DNA of 64,000 nt from Symsagittifera roscoffensis (taxonomy: Eukaryota; Xenacoelomorpha; Acoela; Convolutidae), in the NCBI RefSeq assembly GCF_963678635.1, contig NC_087064.1, positions 14,625,802 through 14,689,801 on the forward strand. Direction: 5' to 3'. Positions 13,360-26,900 of the stretch are shown here, piece by piece. The notes beneath the pieces are model-generated. The model ran no database searches. It was given only the letters and a program-made list of their open reading frames with translations, and was not told where the DNA came from. The translations under genes and the position numbers were made by a program. The first letter of the stretch is position 1. Every line of letters starts with the position of its first letter.

Positions 13360-16300
13360 GCAGTTTCTCACCTCATTCGGTCACTTGTTGCCAAAAAATA
13401 ACAGTTGGAAGAATTGAAAAAAAAAATGATTTTTTTTTGCGATTTAAAAAATTTCTCTTCTCACTTCTGATTTCATTTTAATAAATTACTCTGGCCGGAA
13501 CATCTTTGTGTTTTGGCTTTATTCTGCCGGTACAGTAAATTTCTGAAAAAATCTCACTTCGATTCTTTCAACTGCTTGGGCATGGTCATTGCAGCTGGAA
13601 GGCATTGCGTGTTGAAGGATTAAGACAAAATCTATTTGTCGACAAGATTGATTGATGGCACTAATAGCCATGGGGTATTTTGACTTCGGATAGAATAGTA
13701 TAGGGTAGATTAAAACACAGGGTAGATTGCCGGCGTTGTATCGAATGTTGTTTAGAGATTGTCCTGGGTCCCACTTTTTCGAATTATGTTCTATTTTGAC
13801 ACCTACTCTTGTTTTAGTAATAAATTTTTATATCCTTCTAAGCAATAAAGCACTTCTTGAAGTTTTAATCCTCAACACAAACTTACCTTAATTCCCTTTA
13901 TGTTTGACCCTGGGTGCGAAGAAAGGAACGGAAAAATTATACCAGCTAAGATCTTTTGATTGGAAAAATAGGTGATTAGGTAGCCTTCTTTGATACAGTT
14001 TTTGGACACCATATTAAATTTCGTGTTGTTCTTCTTTTTTTCATTCTCTTTATTCACAACGGTTCCTGGAGACAGGCAACATAAACTCAATAGAGAAACA
14101 AACAAATAGGTCTCGTCGGGTTTGGGTTACGAAGAGATCAGGGGAAGGAAAGGAATAAATAAGGTTGCGAATGGGAATTGGAACAGGAAAGTTATACTTC
14201 CACCAGTTACCCGAACAAGAATTCAATTTAGACGAAAGCGGTTAGAGAGAACTGAGCTCTGGTTTTACATGAAAACAGTTTTGGGCAGTTTTAAATGATT
14301 CGTTTTTTTTTGTAAAAACCGGCACTAATTTAAACTAGAACAAATGTTAGAGATATCTGAAATCCAGTCTATACAAAAATAAATAACGTTGAGTAAACTT
14401 AGACTTTTTATAAAGTTCAAATTTCACTTTCAAAGAGAATTTTGTTATGAAAGTTTCATGGAATTTACTGCTCAATTACATCGCTAAATACGGGGTTTCC
14501 TAATGATTTTTCAACATTTCGTCTTCAAAGATAGTTTTCGTCTCTGTGTGAATCTTGCAGTTTCCCCTCAAATTTTTCCCAATTCGATTAACAGCCTAAT
14601 TTCCTTTGGATTTCCCGTGGGTATTCCCGAGTTAAAGTTAGTATTTTCTCAGCCACTAAAAGTAACAGAAACTAGCAAACAACCTTCACTTATACATTTT
14701 TATTGCACACCAAGCCAGTTTATATATTGAACTTTCTTGAAGACTCCTAATTTGATATGCGCTTAATCGTGCCCAAACAATATGGTATGTTTATGATTTT
14801 GCTCTCCGTTTTATGATCACTTTACCAAGTTAATTTCAGCTTTTTTTCCAATGTTTCTAAGTAATTGAAAGCTAAGAAAAACTTGCCTTCGAACATATTT
14901 TTTTGTTTGCTTGACTTTTTGCAATTCCCCTATTTTCAAGGCTAGATCAAAGTTTTTATGAGCAAATAGCGCCATTTTCATTTCAATAATTTTTAAAACT
15001 GCATCATAAAATATCTATTTGAAGACAGAGTTAGTTATATAACCAACTGAGGTCCGCTTTCATCACACTCTGAGAATTTTGTGATCCCTTTGGGTTTTCA
15101 CTTTGGTTGACGTTGTTTGAAAACCGCTTGTATGCAACTTTCAAAAATTTTGACTTTCTGCTTTCAATCTTCATTTTGAAAACCAATTGAGCATTGTTGA
15201 ATAATTAATAATTTTTAGCTTATTAGGCACATTTGGCACACCGTTTGGCTCAATTGTCGAAAATTTCATCATTTTTCTTATACTTTTGGCCTCAAAGAAG
15301 TTTCGTATTTTTGTGGCTTCCAATGACAATGTCACTGGATTCTCTTGTCAGTCGTAAACGTAGATTGGACGAAGTTTAGCATTTAACTCTGCAACGTTTT
15401 TTCAGCTTATTAAATCAAGATTGTAAAGAAATAAAAAGAAACAATCCCCAACTTTCAATCTTTTACCGGATCGTCTGGTCTAGAACGAAGATTCGTTTTT
15501 GAAAAAAAAACGTGAATAAAATTTAGCCTTTATCATTTTTTAAAAAAAAATTCTACTCCATTTGCCATTGTTTAAAAATTTGCCATTGTTTTCTGTTTCT
15601 CTTCTCGCATTAGTAGTTTATAACAAAGAAGGTCGTTAAAACTTCAAAACTTAAAACCAGCGTTGTTTGTCTTACGAAAAAAAAACACAAACGTAATATA
15701 TTTTTTGTTTCGATGATTGTAAGTCAGAAGAAACTTTGTCTTTTTTTTGTTTTCAGGCATTTTTTGGTTTTCAGGCAAAATCACGTCGCATAAAACTTTA
15801 TCAGAATGATTTGAATGCTATATTCCATTAAAGTTTTCTCAGTCGTGATTCGTACATGGAAAAAATTTTTGAAATTTTTTTGTTTTGTTATTTGTTTTTG
15901 AAGAAATTATAGTCGACACTTGCTTATAGTTTTGGCAATGAAAGAGTGAAATTGAAAAATCCCATGAACAACGTCCAAATGCATGAATATGAAATTAGGC
16001 GATAGTGATTGTGATATTGTTACAGAGCAATAATAAAGCATTATACCATTTGATGTTTATTGATGAAATATGGTCTCAATTTGCAGACGGCGTGACTATT
16101 TTATGTGCGGAACAATACATGTTTCAATGTTTTGATATTATGGTTGATAATTTTATAGCACTGATAATAATACCATAAAGTTAAATTCAATTTCTTTGCT
16201 AGCAGACTGTTTTCCGTCGCTTGCCTATTATTTTTTGTGTTGTTATTTCCTTTTATCCATCGTCACAGTTTATCGCCATTAAAATCACTATATTACACAA

Positions 16301-17480
16301 AAAAAACACAAAAAAATGAAGTATAGGTAGGTCCACTCACAATTTGGGCTCATCTACTCGAAAAAAAAAATTTAACCGCTGTAAACATTGTTAAAAATTT
16401 AGTTGGAGGAAAACTTTGATTTTTTATAGACTATTTTAAAAAATGGCCGCATTTGTTATGAAAATTGGTCTATCCTAGAAGATCGTTTACCACCGCCTGA
16501 AATTTTTCATTAATTATTCCCCCCCCCCTTGAATACTCTCTGAGTGTCAATTTCTGGCTCAGCCGAAATATTCCCGCACATATAGCCATAACTGCCCGTT
16601 TGAAAGTTTTTTTTTGCACAAAAACGATGCATTTTTTAATCATTTTTTTGAGACCGGATCCGCCTAGACTCCTAAGAGAACTTAATTTTAACATAAAATT
16701 GTACATTTTCGCAACTTTATGCGGAAAGCGATAAATTTAGCGTCGAAATCGAGCGTATTAGCCTAAAATTAGGAACTTTTTACCTTTCCCCCGCCTATTG
16801 CAAAAGGGGGTAAACTCGTTACAAGATACAAAATTCACGTATGGCTAACCGTTGAATTAGTTATTTATATGAGAAAAAATTCTTTACTAGATACTAAAGA
16901 GGGGGGTAGTTAAAGAGATCCGAAAATTATTCTTCTTGCTGAACAGTAACACTAAAGCGTCGCCAGATTTAAGTAAAATAACAACTGAAAAAGTAGACTT
17001 GCCCTTGAACGCAGTTTTGTGTGCCATCTGACGCAACTATTTTGCTTTTGTTGCGAGAAACAATGTTAACATAGTTCGTCATTTCTTGTTTTAGATTCCT
17101 CGCGTAACAAATTTCGTTATGTCTTGTCATCAGCCGAGCCCATTCGGTTTTATGATAGTCGACATTTCTTCAAAACCGACATTTTAGACACTTCTTCATT
17201 ATGAAGTGAAGGGACTATTGCTCTATAGTTTTACACACTAAATAGAGTCAGGTGTCAAGACAGCCAGGACATTTTCCACTCACTTAGACATTGAACTTTG
17301 CCTAATTTATCTAATTTGGCCAGTAGCTATAGAATTCAGCTCATTTTCCATTTCATCTTCTTGACAGATTTACGAGTTGTCAGCTATCAATTCATTGCAA
17401 TAAACACATTCGGTCAGTTATTTTGTTCCAAAACGCATAATTTTTTAAAACCGACAAAAGCCTGATTTCAAAGAAGAAAA
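13360..17480. other. Intergenic or upstream AT-rich DNA
   Basis: No supportable gene. Open frames are short and unrecognised. Homopolymer tracts include a run of C at about 16,520. The 300 bp directly upstream of the semaphorin start codon show no clear TATA box, so the ATG exon may be reached by splicing from an upstream non-coding exon. Confidence 0.5.
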
Positions 17481-17482
17481 GG

Positions 17483-17938
17483 ATGGTCAATCAAGGGTTT
17501 ATATTGACTCTGAAAAGCTTCCCATTATCTGGTACCACCTTATTTATCTTATCATTATTGTGTGTCTTCTTATTGACGCACGGAGTTCACAGTAATGACG
17601 AAGTCCTTGGCGATAACGTACCATTGGCTCACTATTCTTATGCGAGCAGCAGAAGTCAAAGGTTGTTTCACCTGGACACTGCGGATCACTATCCTTCACC
17701 TTCCCCCTCCCCCACCCCGAGTCAGAGTCCCTCCCTCTCTGGAACCGGAGGAGGGGCCAACTTGGATCATGTGATTTTCTGGGGGGATTTTTTGTTCCTG
17801 GCAGCCAGGGATAATATCTTCAAGGTGTCACGGGATCCTTCGGATCCAGATGGTTCTTCATATCATCTCCGTTATGCGATTTCTCTCGCGATGCCGGAGA
17901 GAGATAAACCATGTGAGCTGATGATGTCACACCCACAG
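17483..17938 (+). CDS. Sema: Semaphorin exon 1: signal peptide and first sema blade
   Basis: Residues 1-152, ending phase 0 at CAG|GT. The ATG has A at -3 and G at +4, and an in-frame TAA lies 45 nt upstream at 17,438, which supports this start. A hydrophobic stretch (about 17-33) followed by HGVHS fits a signal peptide. A PSPSPSPTPS linker precedes VIFWGDFLFLAARDNIFKVS, the typical start of a sema propeller. The Ser-Pro linker before the sema domain is unusual. Confidence 0.92.
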
Positions 17939-20900
17939 GTCAGTTACTGGTTTTTTCCCCGCTATTTTAAACTTTAATTGACAATCAGGATCAGTAGCGG
18001 ATTTAGGGGGATCCGCGATAGATATTCCCATAATTTTATCAAAAAAATATATTATTCAGTCGTTGTTTCTCTCAAGATGAAAGGCAATCGACTTAGTATA
18101 ACGCCTGTTACGGGAAGCGGATTTAGGGGGTCAAAATGGGTCTCATTATGTTCTGGGAGCGCTCGGAAAATCAATTTGGTCGGCCTATAAATTTTCCAGA
18201 ACATCCGGCCCCTTTGAGAAAATCCTAGATCCGCCTTTGTATAACGCTACAAACGTGGGTGAAGAAATGGAATTTAATCTGAAATACGGAAAAGTTCAGA
18301 ATAGTTTTTTCCGACACTGAGGCAACTTTTTTTTGAAAAACGAGAGCGGACATTTTTTTAAGAATTTTTTAAAGTTATTTCAAACCATTTTATAGCATGC
18401 GACTAAGCTTTAACAAAGAACACGTTTTCTGAAAAATTTTGACTTGCCTGAAAAAAATAGAAATTACTAAGTCAAAAGTTAGTTGATCGTTTAGAGCATA
18501 CTTTATGTGGAATTCGAAACTGAGAAAAGCAGAACTTTCTTTGGATTCCAAAAGAAAATCTTTTTTATCTGTGATTTGATTTTTTTCTGAAATCCGTTGT
18601 GTAGTACCTGAAAAAATGACAGAACTGGCGAGAATTTTGCAAATCCAATTTTTGCTATTTTATGTGGCATGTAGAAAAAAACATGGAAGAAACACCAACT
18701 TCTATAAAAAATGGTTCTTTTTGTTTCTTGTTTTGCACTGATAAATATTATTGGATCATTCTGTGCTACTTGAATAGTTACAGACTTTTGTTGCTCCGAC
18801 GGGTAAGAATTTTGTGTTTGGGTGTATTTTAGTTTTTTCAATTTTTTTCCCACGCAGGTACAACAAATAATCATCGAAATGGGTCGAGTGAGTCATCATA
18901 AAAAAGCCCTTTGACCGTGGTTCAAACTATTCTGAACAATTTTTAATAGTTTTCTCAGTGTCGAGAAAAATGAATTGAAATTTTTAATTTCTAGTGTAAC
19001 TTCGAGCGAATAAACCGAACAAGCAGGCTTATAATAGGGCGATAAGCTTTCATATAGTCCGTGAAAACTGAGTTATTTTCTGCTAAAAATGTTTTTTGAA
19101 GTTTCTTTCAGCGTGTTCTTGGGAACAAAACATTTTTAAAATATTCAATTAAACAATATTCGAAAAATGTTGTGACAAATAATTTGTTTTTTTTTGGATT
19201 TTTTTGAGGAAATCTGTTTTCAAATATACCTAATATAAAACAAGACTGCTCGTATCAGGAAGAAGCCCTGAATGTTCCGACTGCCTTTTAAGGTTTATGG
19301 AGCAGTAATAACATAAAAAATTCAATGAAATAAAACAAAAGAAATTTTTTTTTCTAAAATATGAAATTTTTAAATGAAAGTCATCCCCCCACACGCCATA
19401 TAAAGTACAAAAGGATAGATTTCGCTCCTTGTAAAAAACCAATTATGGCAAATAAGCTTCTTTTAACCAATTTGGAACGATTTCTAAGACGGATTAACAC
19501 TCCGCTTACGCGTTAATAGCGCGAATTATATCGCGAGTTAATTGTCCCAAATTGGCCAAAATGGCAATCTTCAAACCCCCGTAACCTTACAAAAAATGAT
19601 CACTGGTGAAATATCATATCAAATTTGAGCTCAGGACAACAATACTTTTCGAATGATATTTAAAAAATTCCGTCAAAAATGGCTAGTTAAAAAGTCGAAA
19701 TATGTCTGAAGAAAAAAAAACCCATCCCGAGCACAAATATTCCGTTATTTTCGTATCGAAAGGCGGAACAATAAGTGTTAAATATCATCAAGTTATAGGC
19801 TGTTTGGCTGTTTGTTCAGAAAGATTCATCACACCACGAACAAAAAACACAATTTGAAAAAAAAGAAATTGTGATTGTGATTTTTTTTTAATAAATACGG
19901 TCAGAACTTTCTGTGATACGTGCACAGCAATCGCCTACCCTTACCTTATTAAGGACTTTGGCTATAACCTCCTTCTTTTATACAGCACGAGAAGTTATCG
20001 GTTGAAAGTAGAATCGCACTTGGTTGACTGACTTTTTTTTATCTCTAGATCTGCGAAAGGAGAGTCAAATTCCTTCTTCCTTACAGTCAGAAATCCCTTG
20101 AACCTAACTCTGTAGTGGGATGTTATTCGTACAACTTACAGCCTCATTTCTTTACCCTTGGACTCAACCCGTCTTCATCGTCATCATCATCTTTATCTTC
20201 GACTCAATCGCCGTTCGCCTTGCTGAACAGTAGTGATCCTCTTGTCTCGGCTTTAAGTATGTTCTGTCCAGTTGACCCAAAAGTGGCCGGTTTGACCTTC
20301 GCTGCTCCTCGAGGACCAAAAGCACTTAATCCGAACTCCTATTTTTTTGCACAAGGTAAGATAAACTAAAAATGTTTCAAATGAAGATTCAAAGTGATCA
20401 AAGAATTCAATCCAGTTTCAAAATACAAAAAATTACTCAACTATTTTGTTTCAATGATGTTTGTAAATAAAGCAGCAGGTAGTCATTTTGATTTCAGATT
20501 TGCTGCTGGCTCTTAAACATATTCTTCAAAGCTTTATGTGTTTTTTTGTAGAATCTTAGACCTCTCTCGCTCTTGTTTTTGTTGCTCGTGTTTGTGAAAT
20601 GCAGTGCTGCATTAATGGCTGATCTGTACTTGTAACCAAGTACTAGATTTTTTCCGTAAAGAACTTTTCTTAAAAACCTATGAGAATTTGAGTTTGTTTG
20701 ACTATGAAACCCCAGTAACATCTGCGTCCTTTACCACTTGGTGTAGTGATATAAAACTCACTTTGAAATCATTGAGTTCCAGTCCTGGTCAGATTTTTCT
20801 TATCAGATTTTTCTTTCAAATTATTCTTCTGAGATTTTTGTACATTATTTTAGATAGAAAAATTTATGTTTGCGATAGTATAATAAGGCTGTTATTTCTG

Positions 20901-23900
20901 TACTCTCTCTAAGCAGGAAGCTGAAGTTCGTCTTTGCTTGACATATCTAACTATTGGTTTGCCGTCAAATTTAAGCCCCATAAAGCCTAAATTTAAGCTC
21001 TATCCAAAAAAATTCTAGGAAAGCAACGGGTTGGGAGTTCACACAATCCAATCAAAAGTACGTAAAACTAAATGTAGTGCTAGGTATCCCCGACACAGTG
21101 CCAGTAATCCACAATATTCAGCTTGCTTGCTGAGGTGAAGATTTTAGTGTCCGGGATTCCTCGCGAAAATTAAGTACTGCCTTTTTCAACCATGTAGGCA
21201 TACGAACGTGGAGTCCTAGGTTTTTAAAAATCAGGAACCCCGAACACCATGTTTTAGCACTTTGTTATAGGAATGCTATGGCTTGAACCCGGGTTTAAAC
21301 CAGGTTCAAAAACACCATAGAGTGGCGTCGTAATGATAAGTTTTTTCTTTATCGCCTAAATGATTTCGGCTCATGTTATATCATACTTTGGTCCCATTTT
21401 GTACCCTCTACCGTACAATGCTATTTTTTGTGTTGTACTGCAAGTTTGCAAAGCTCCAATTTTCATCTGTGTAATTAATGGTTCTCTAGGTACGACAAGA
21501 AAGGGATTTGAGTTGATGAGGAAAGATCTTCTGCCTCCCTCAGAGCTAAATGTGGCTTTAACTGGGCCAGAAAATGCCAAAGCTGATCTAACTGGAAGCC
21601 GTGAACCGGTAGTGCGACACATTACTACTCAAAACGATGCCGACAACTCGAGAGGAGTAGGGAAAGCGTATCCTGTATCGCATTTTCACTGGAATGGGAT
21701 GACATTTGTGACATTCCGCGAACCGGCAGTCGAGTTAAGTGAAATCGAAGAGTTTAAGGACACTTTGTTTAGTCGTGTGGCTAAAGTTTGCGATGCAGAT
21801 AAAGGGAGAGGGGTGCGATATTTTTCACATCGTTATTGGACTAGTTACGCTAAAGCAAGACTCATTTGTTCATCACAACCTCAAGGATCAGGCAACAGTC
21901 CAGGAACTGCAGGGACAGCTCCTGAGTTCCTCTTTAACGAGATTCAGGGCACTCATGTTTTCCAAATGTCTGGCAATGAATCTTCAGAAGACTGGCGAGG
22001 GGAGGGGCTCATGGTTGGGATATTTGACACACCCTACACCGAAATGAGAACATCTGCAATATGCATTTACGATTTTGGAAGTGAGTGTACTTTCTGCAGT
22101 ATCAGATTGCTAACTTAGTTGAAAGATCAGACTACTAGCTTCATAGAAATTTTATGATATTTTTATTAAATTTTTTTAAATGAACAAAAATTGATACAAA
22201 AAATGCCAACGCTGTTAAATTGTCTATTTTTTCTTCGAATATTTAATTTAAGACAAGGGACGAAGTTTCAAAACTCAAACTGAACTTTTGAAAACTACGT
22301 CAAACTGAAGTTTTTTTCTTATTGAAGTTACTCAATAAATGATTCGGATAAAATTTTATCAATATATTACAGGCATCATGTCCGCTTTCGGCGGAGAGCA
22401 ATATGGCGTCCAGGAACCCTACAGTGCGCCAAGCCAACGCAATTCTGACGTCATCAAAGACTACTCTCTGGACAGATGCACGAACAGAAGTGAAGACATA
22501 GATGGGGGACTGGTGGCATTCTTGCAACAACATCCCCTCATGCAATCTCCGGTGAGAGTCTGTGTGTATGTGAAATGCTATGACATCTGACGTAAATGAT
22601 CTCAGATCTTTTTTAACTTAACGGGGATCGCTAGTTGCTGTGCAAATAGCACATATTAATCTGGTCACGTCGCAGTTTTCTAACTAAAGAAGTTAAAGAA
22701 AGAAAGTACAAAAACATGGAAAAAATTTAATTTTTTTTTGAAATTTCATTTTGTTGACTTTTTAGTTAGTGGGAAAGTGTTTGAATCGGTATTTAGGTGC
22801 AAAAGTATAGTAATATTGATTGCAGTATATATTAAAAAAGTTACAGTTTATGATGTACTTTGAGGACAACTCATATTTTGTTTTATCGCTTTTAAGATTA
22901 TATGACAATTTTGATTCAATCGCTGCAATAGAAATTAATGTTATCTACTTTTAGGTGCGGCCTCTGACGCCCCAGCCTCTGTTCAGAACTCACCCACCCC
23001 ATCGACTCACCAGTATTACTGGAGAACAGGTGCAGATATCATCACAAACTGGACCTAATCAAAAGTCGACCGGGAAAGAAGAAACTAACGACAAAAGAAG
23101 GATCCGTAGAGAAAGCGGAACTGAAGGGCAAAAGGATTCGGCAAAGTCTAAACACTTTTTGATATATGCAGGTAAATCTTTTTAAATAGAAACATCAGAG
23201 ATTGAAAATCTGTAAAAAACACAATTGAAAAGCTTTGTTTGCTTTAAAAAGTAGCTTTTTTGTAGCACTCTTTGGGTGGTTTTTAATGTTTAATTTTTTA
23301 ATTTTAAATATTTGACTCCTTTTTAATGTTTTTCAATAAATGTTTTAATGTTTTTCAATAAACATTGCGCTATGCAGGGGCAGATCTAGGATTTTTCTGT
23401 GGGATTTTCCACACAAAAATCGAAATCTCAGATGATGTCCGTACCTGTTCAACCTTTTTTTTAGGTCGGTCACACTTTTTTGAGCTCTCCAGGAACAGTA
23501 GAGAGACACAGTTTTGTAAAGATGTTCTGCGACGGAAGAATTTGAATAAGTGCAAAAAATAATTTTTTATGGATTTTGTAAGATTTTGAGCAAAAATAGT
23601 GTTTTCAGCTCGCCATCCCACGTATTGACGTCAAAAACGCTTTCAGAAAAATTGTTGAGCTCAACCAAAAATTGATACAGTAAAGTAATTCGACCCTCTT
23701 GCCAACCAAAAGGTCCTCCCTTTAATTTTAAATTATGACATCCCTTTTAGGCCGACCGACACAAAAAATTTTCTAAATGCGCCTTTGGCGCCAATATATA
23801 CTAATATAACGCAATTTTTTGGTCAAAATTTTCCAAAAGTGCTTAAAAACGTTTTTTTGCCTGTTTTTTTTTCAAAAATTTGCGCAAAATTGTGGTCAAA

Positions 23901-26900
23901 ATGGGGTCTTTATAGTGCTCTGGGAGTGCTCGGAAAATAAATTTGGTAAACCTAAACAAAAAGGTATACAAAACGTTCCATTTTTTTTCGAAAATCCGCC
24001 CCCTCTCGAGAAAATCCTAAGTCCGCCCCTGGCTGACCTACTACTATTTTCTACTAAATCAAAATGTTTAATCGTTAATTTTTATGCTTACATTAATTTA
24101 ATTGCGTTTGACAGGTACGAGTGACGGACGTGTGATCAAATTAGCCCTTAACGTCACTCAAAGTTCAGAAGAAAGTCAAAAAAGAGTTGAACGAGTTTGG
24201 GTTGGGGAGTGGCAGGTTTTTGCCCAGTCCAACCCCGTGAGCCAGGTGAGTCGGGCCTTATTTTTAAGCATCGGTGTTGACATGTATATTTAAATTTTCT
24301 CCTTACATTAAAACATATTAGTCTGTTCCAAGGATTGTTATTTGTGTAGATCTTGATTTATTTTTATACAGGCTCCTATCCGACCTCATATGTGGCAATT
24401 AAGTACTTCTACACAATTATTGCGACCGTATCCATGAAATATTTTAATTAATTAATTGATTATTTATTTAATTAATTAAATCCTATGCGGTTCCAATTCT
24501 CCTTATACTCGCCATTCATTGAGCCATGTCATCTTGGATAAAGATAACTACCTCTTTTTAGGTAAAATTGGACCCCTCTTCTGGTCAGTTACTAGTGACG
24601 TCATCCTCCCAAGCTCTACTGATGCCGAAGAGCACTTGTTTGACGGAACAGCTGCCAATAGGACTACCAACGTGCAGGTATGATATCAAATCAGTACAAT
24701 GAAATCGTGCTTTTCCATGTTTCTTGCAAGGTTGATCCGTTGAAATTTTGCGACTATTACTTAATTTTCATGACTCATTATGGGCCATGCTTACCACTCA
24801 TTCAGTTTTCTAGGTTACTCACATTCAACTTCGAGTGATTTTAAAGCCATTTCGATAATAAATTTTGGTTTTAATCACCGAATTTTCAGTTTCCAGTTGG
24901 TTATCATTGTGCAAATTTTAGAAATCAGTCTAAAATAACTTCAATCTGGGTCTTTTACCCCAATTTATAAGATAGAATTACTTTAATTTTGGGCTTGTCA
25001 TTTTTTATTTCAGTTAGCTTCAAGAATTCTTTCAAGATCCCATTTCAACAAGATTTATAGGTCGACGAAGACTGTCACAAATTTCTAAATTTTCAGTTAC
25101 ATAAAATAGCATGTGATAAAACCGCATATTTTGCATTTAAGAAAGCAATTCGTGTTTCGGATGATATTTCGCGCAGTCTGAATTGTCTTATATCTTTATT
25201 TTAAAAATTTTTTCCATTTCAGGGCTTGTCTAATGACGAGGGACCCTCATTGCTTCTGGAATGTCAAATCAGCTTCATGTATCTACCAACCACTCCCAAA
25301 GTAAGAGCATGCAATTATCAAGATTACATTTTCGTTTTTGTTGTCATACGGCTCAGAAGATAAATGCACAAAGACAGCTTCGCCTAGGAACAAAGTTCCG
25401 TGGGGAAAGCTTTGGTTGTTTATGTTCAGCTTTTCAGTGTTATGCTTTGTTAGTTTTTAAAGCGCAACTATTTTCCGAGATAAAGTCTAATTTTCTGCTT
25501 CATTAGTTGGAGGTGATTTACCTTCCTGTTTTGAAGTAAGACTAACTAACGAGAGGGGATCTCAATTTTTCTTCTTTTTTTTTCACTCTCTTTTCCACAC
25601 TGCTCGCACTCATTAACTTCCCTTGTCTGATGTAAAAACTGGGGGAACTCAGTCATTAGCTGATCATTTTCTGTCGAAAATGGCATCTTATGTCATCCTA
25701 TTTGCCATTAGTAGTTGATGGCCTCAATGTTGCGCGTTCATTTATATCCATTTTTATAGATTAAATATAGAAAATAAGGGCAGTTTTTAGTTCCAATAAA
25801 ATGTCAAAATATGGGATGTGACGATAAGAGGAATAATGACGGATAATTTACCGTGATGAAGCGTGAAACTGTTATGCAACAGGATGAAGTGATTATGTAA
25901 CTTATGATGTGAACGAATGAAAGGTCAACTTCCTTTCCTGTTTGTTATGTCCGTATCTGATAATGAAAGTATAAGGTGTATCAATTCTGATTTGATGTTT
26001 GTTTACTTGATTGGTAATATGTGAAGCAGACTCTCGATTGGTCACTATACATTTTCTAGCGCAGACCAATTTTTGATTTTACGAAAAACTACAACTCTAC
26101 AACCCCAAAACTACTTACAAATGCTTATAACCCCCAGGCTCCAATATAACAAAATTATTTAGTTGCCGTACAAGTAGCATCAAACTACAGACAAATGATT
26201 ATAGTTTCAACCTCTGTGATTTCTAAAAAAAGCTATTTTTTTAATTTTTAATTTTGCTACTACGCTGGATCGCCTTGGAGCCTGTTCTAAAAAAAGACTT
26301 CCAAATCCAGAAAGTATTTCCCACTTCCATCTAGAATAGGCGGACCCGTATCAAAATTGCGCGCCCACAAAACATCTTTTCAACTGCTCATTGGAGTTTT
26401 ATCTCCATTTTAGTTTCCGCTAACTATTATTCGCTCACTGTACTATTTCCCACATCGCGACATCAAACAGTCAAAAAAATACAGACCGAAAAAAATAGCA
26501 TAAAACTTTAAAAAATAGCTGTGAAATAAACTGTTTTGATGAATGCTTGAAACTGTTTTTGTAATACTTCATGTCAGCTGTTGCTTGTTTGGAGAGTCCG
26601 CACGCCAAATGACGCCAAAACAAAACACCATAAGATTACAAGATGACACTTTTTGTTTGATTTTTTCTAATGTAATTTTACTTTTATATTACGTTATTAC
26701 GTATGCCAATGCATGAATGCATGTGATCTCTAGCAAAAATCAAAGGTTTCCCCATTGAAATTAAATGCCTACACAACGCAAATCAGTTCTTGGGCGATTT
26801 TTTAAAAACCTTTTTTTGCTTTAAACTAAGAGCTGTCTATAGTAAACAAAAATCTTTTCTTATACCATTATCATATAACGAGCTTTGACTCGAATGTCTG

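Noticed and set aside
25261-25506. 81-codon frame downstream of the PSI exon
   Set aside because: The PSI signature and both splice phases require a different frame; this run is a shadow extending into intron 8.
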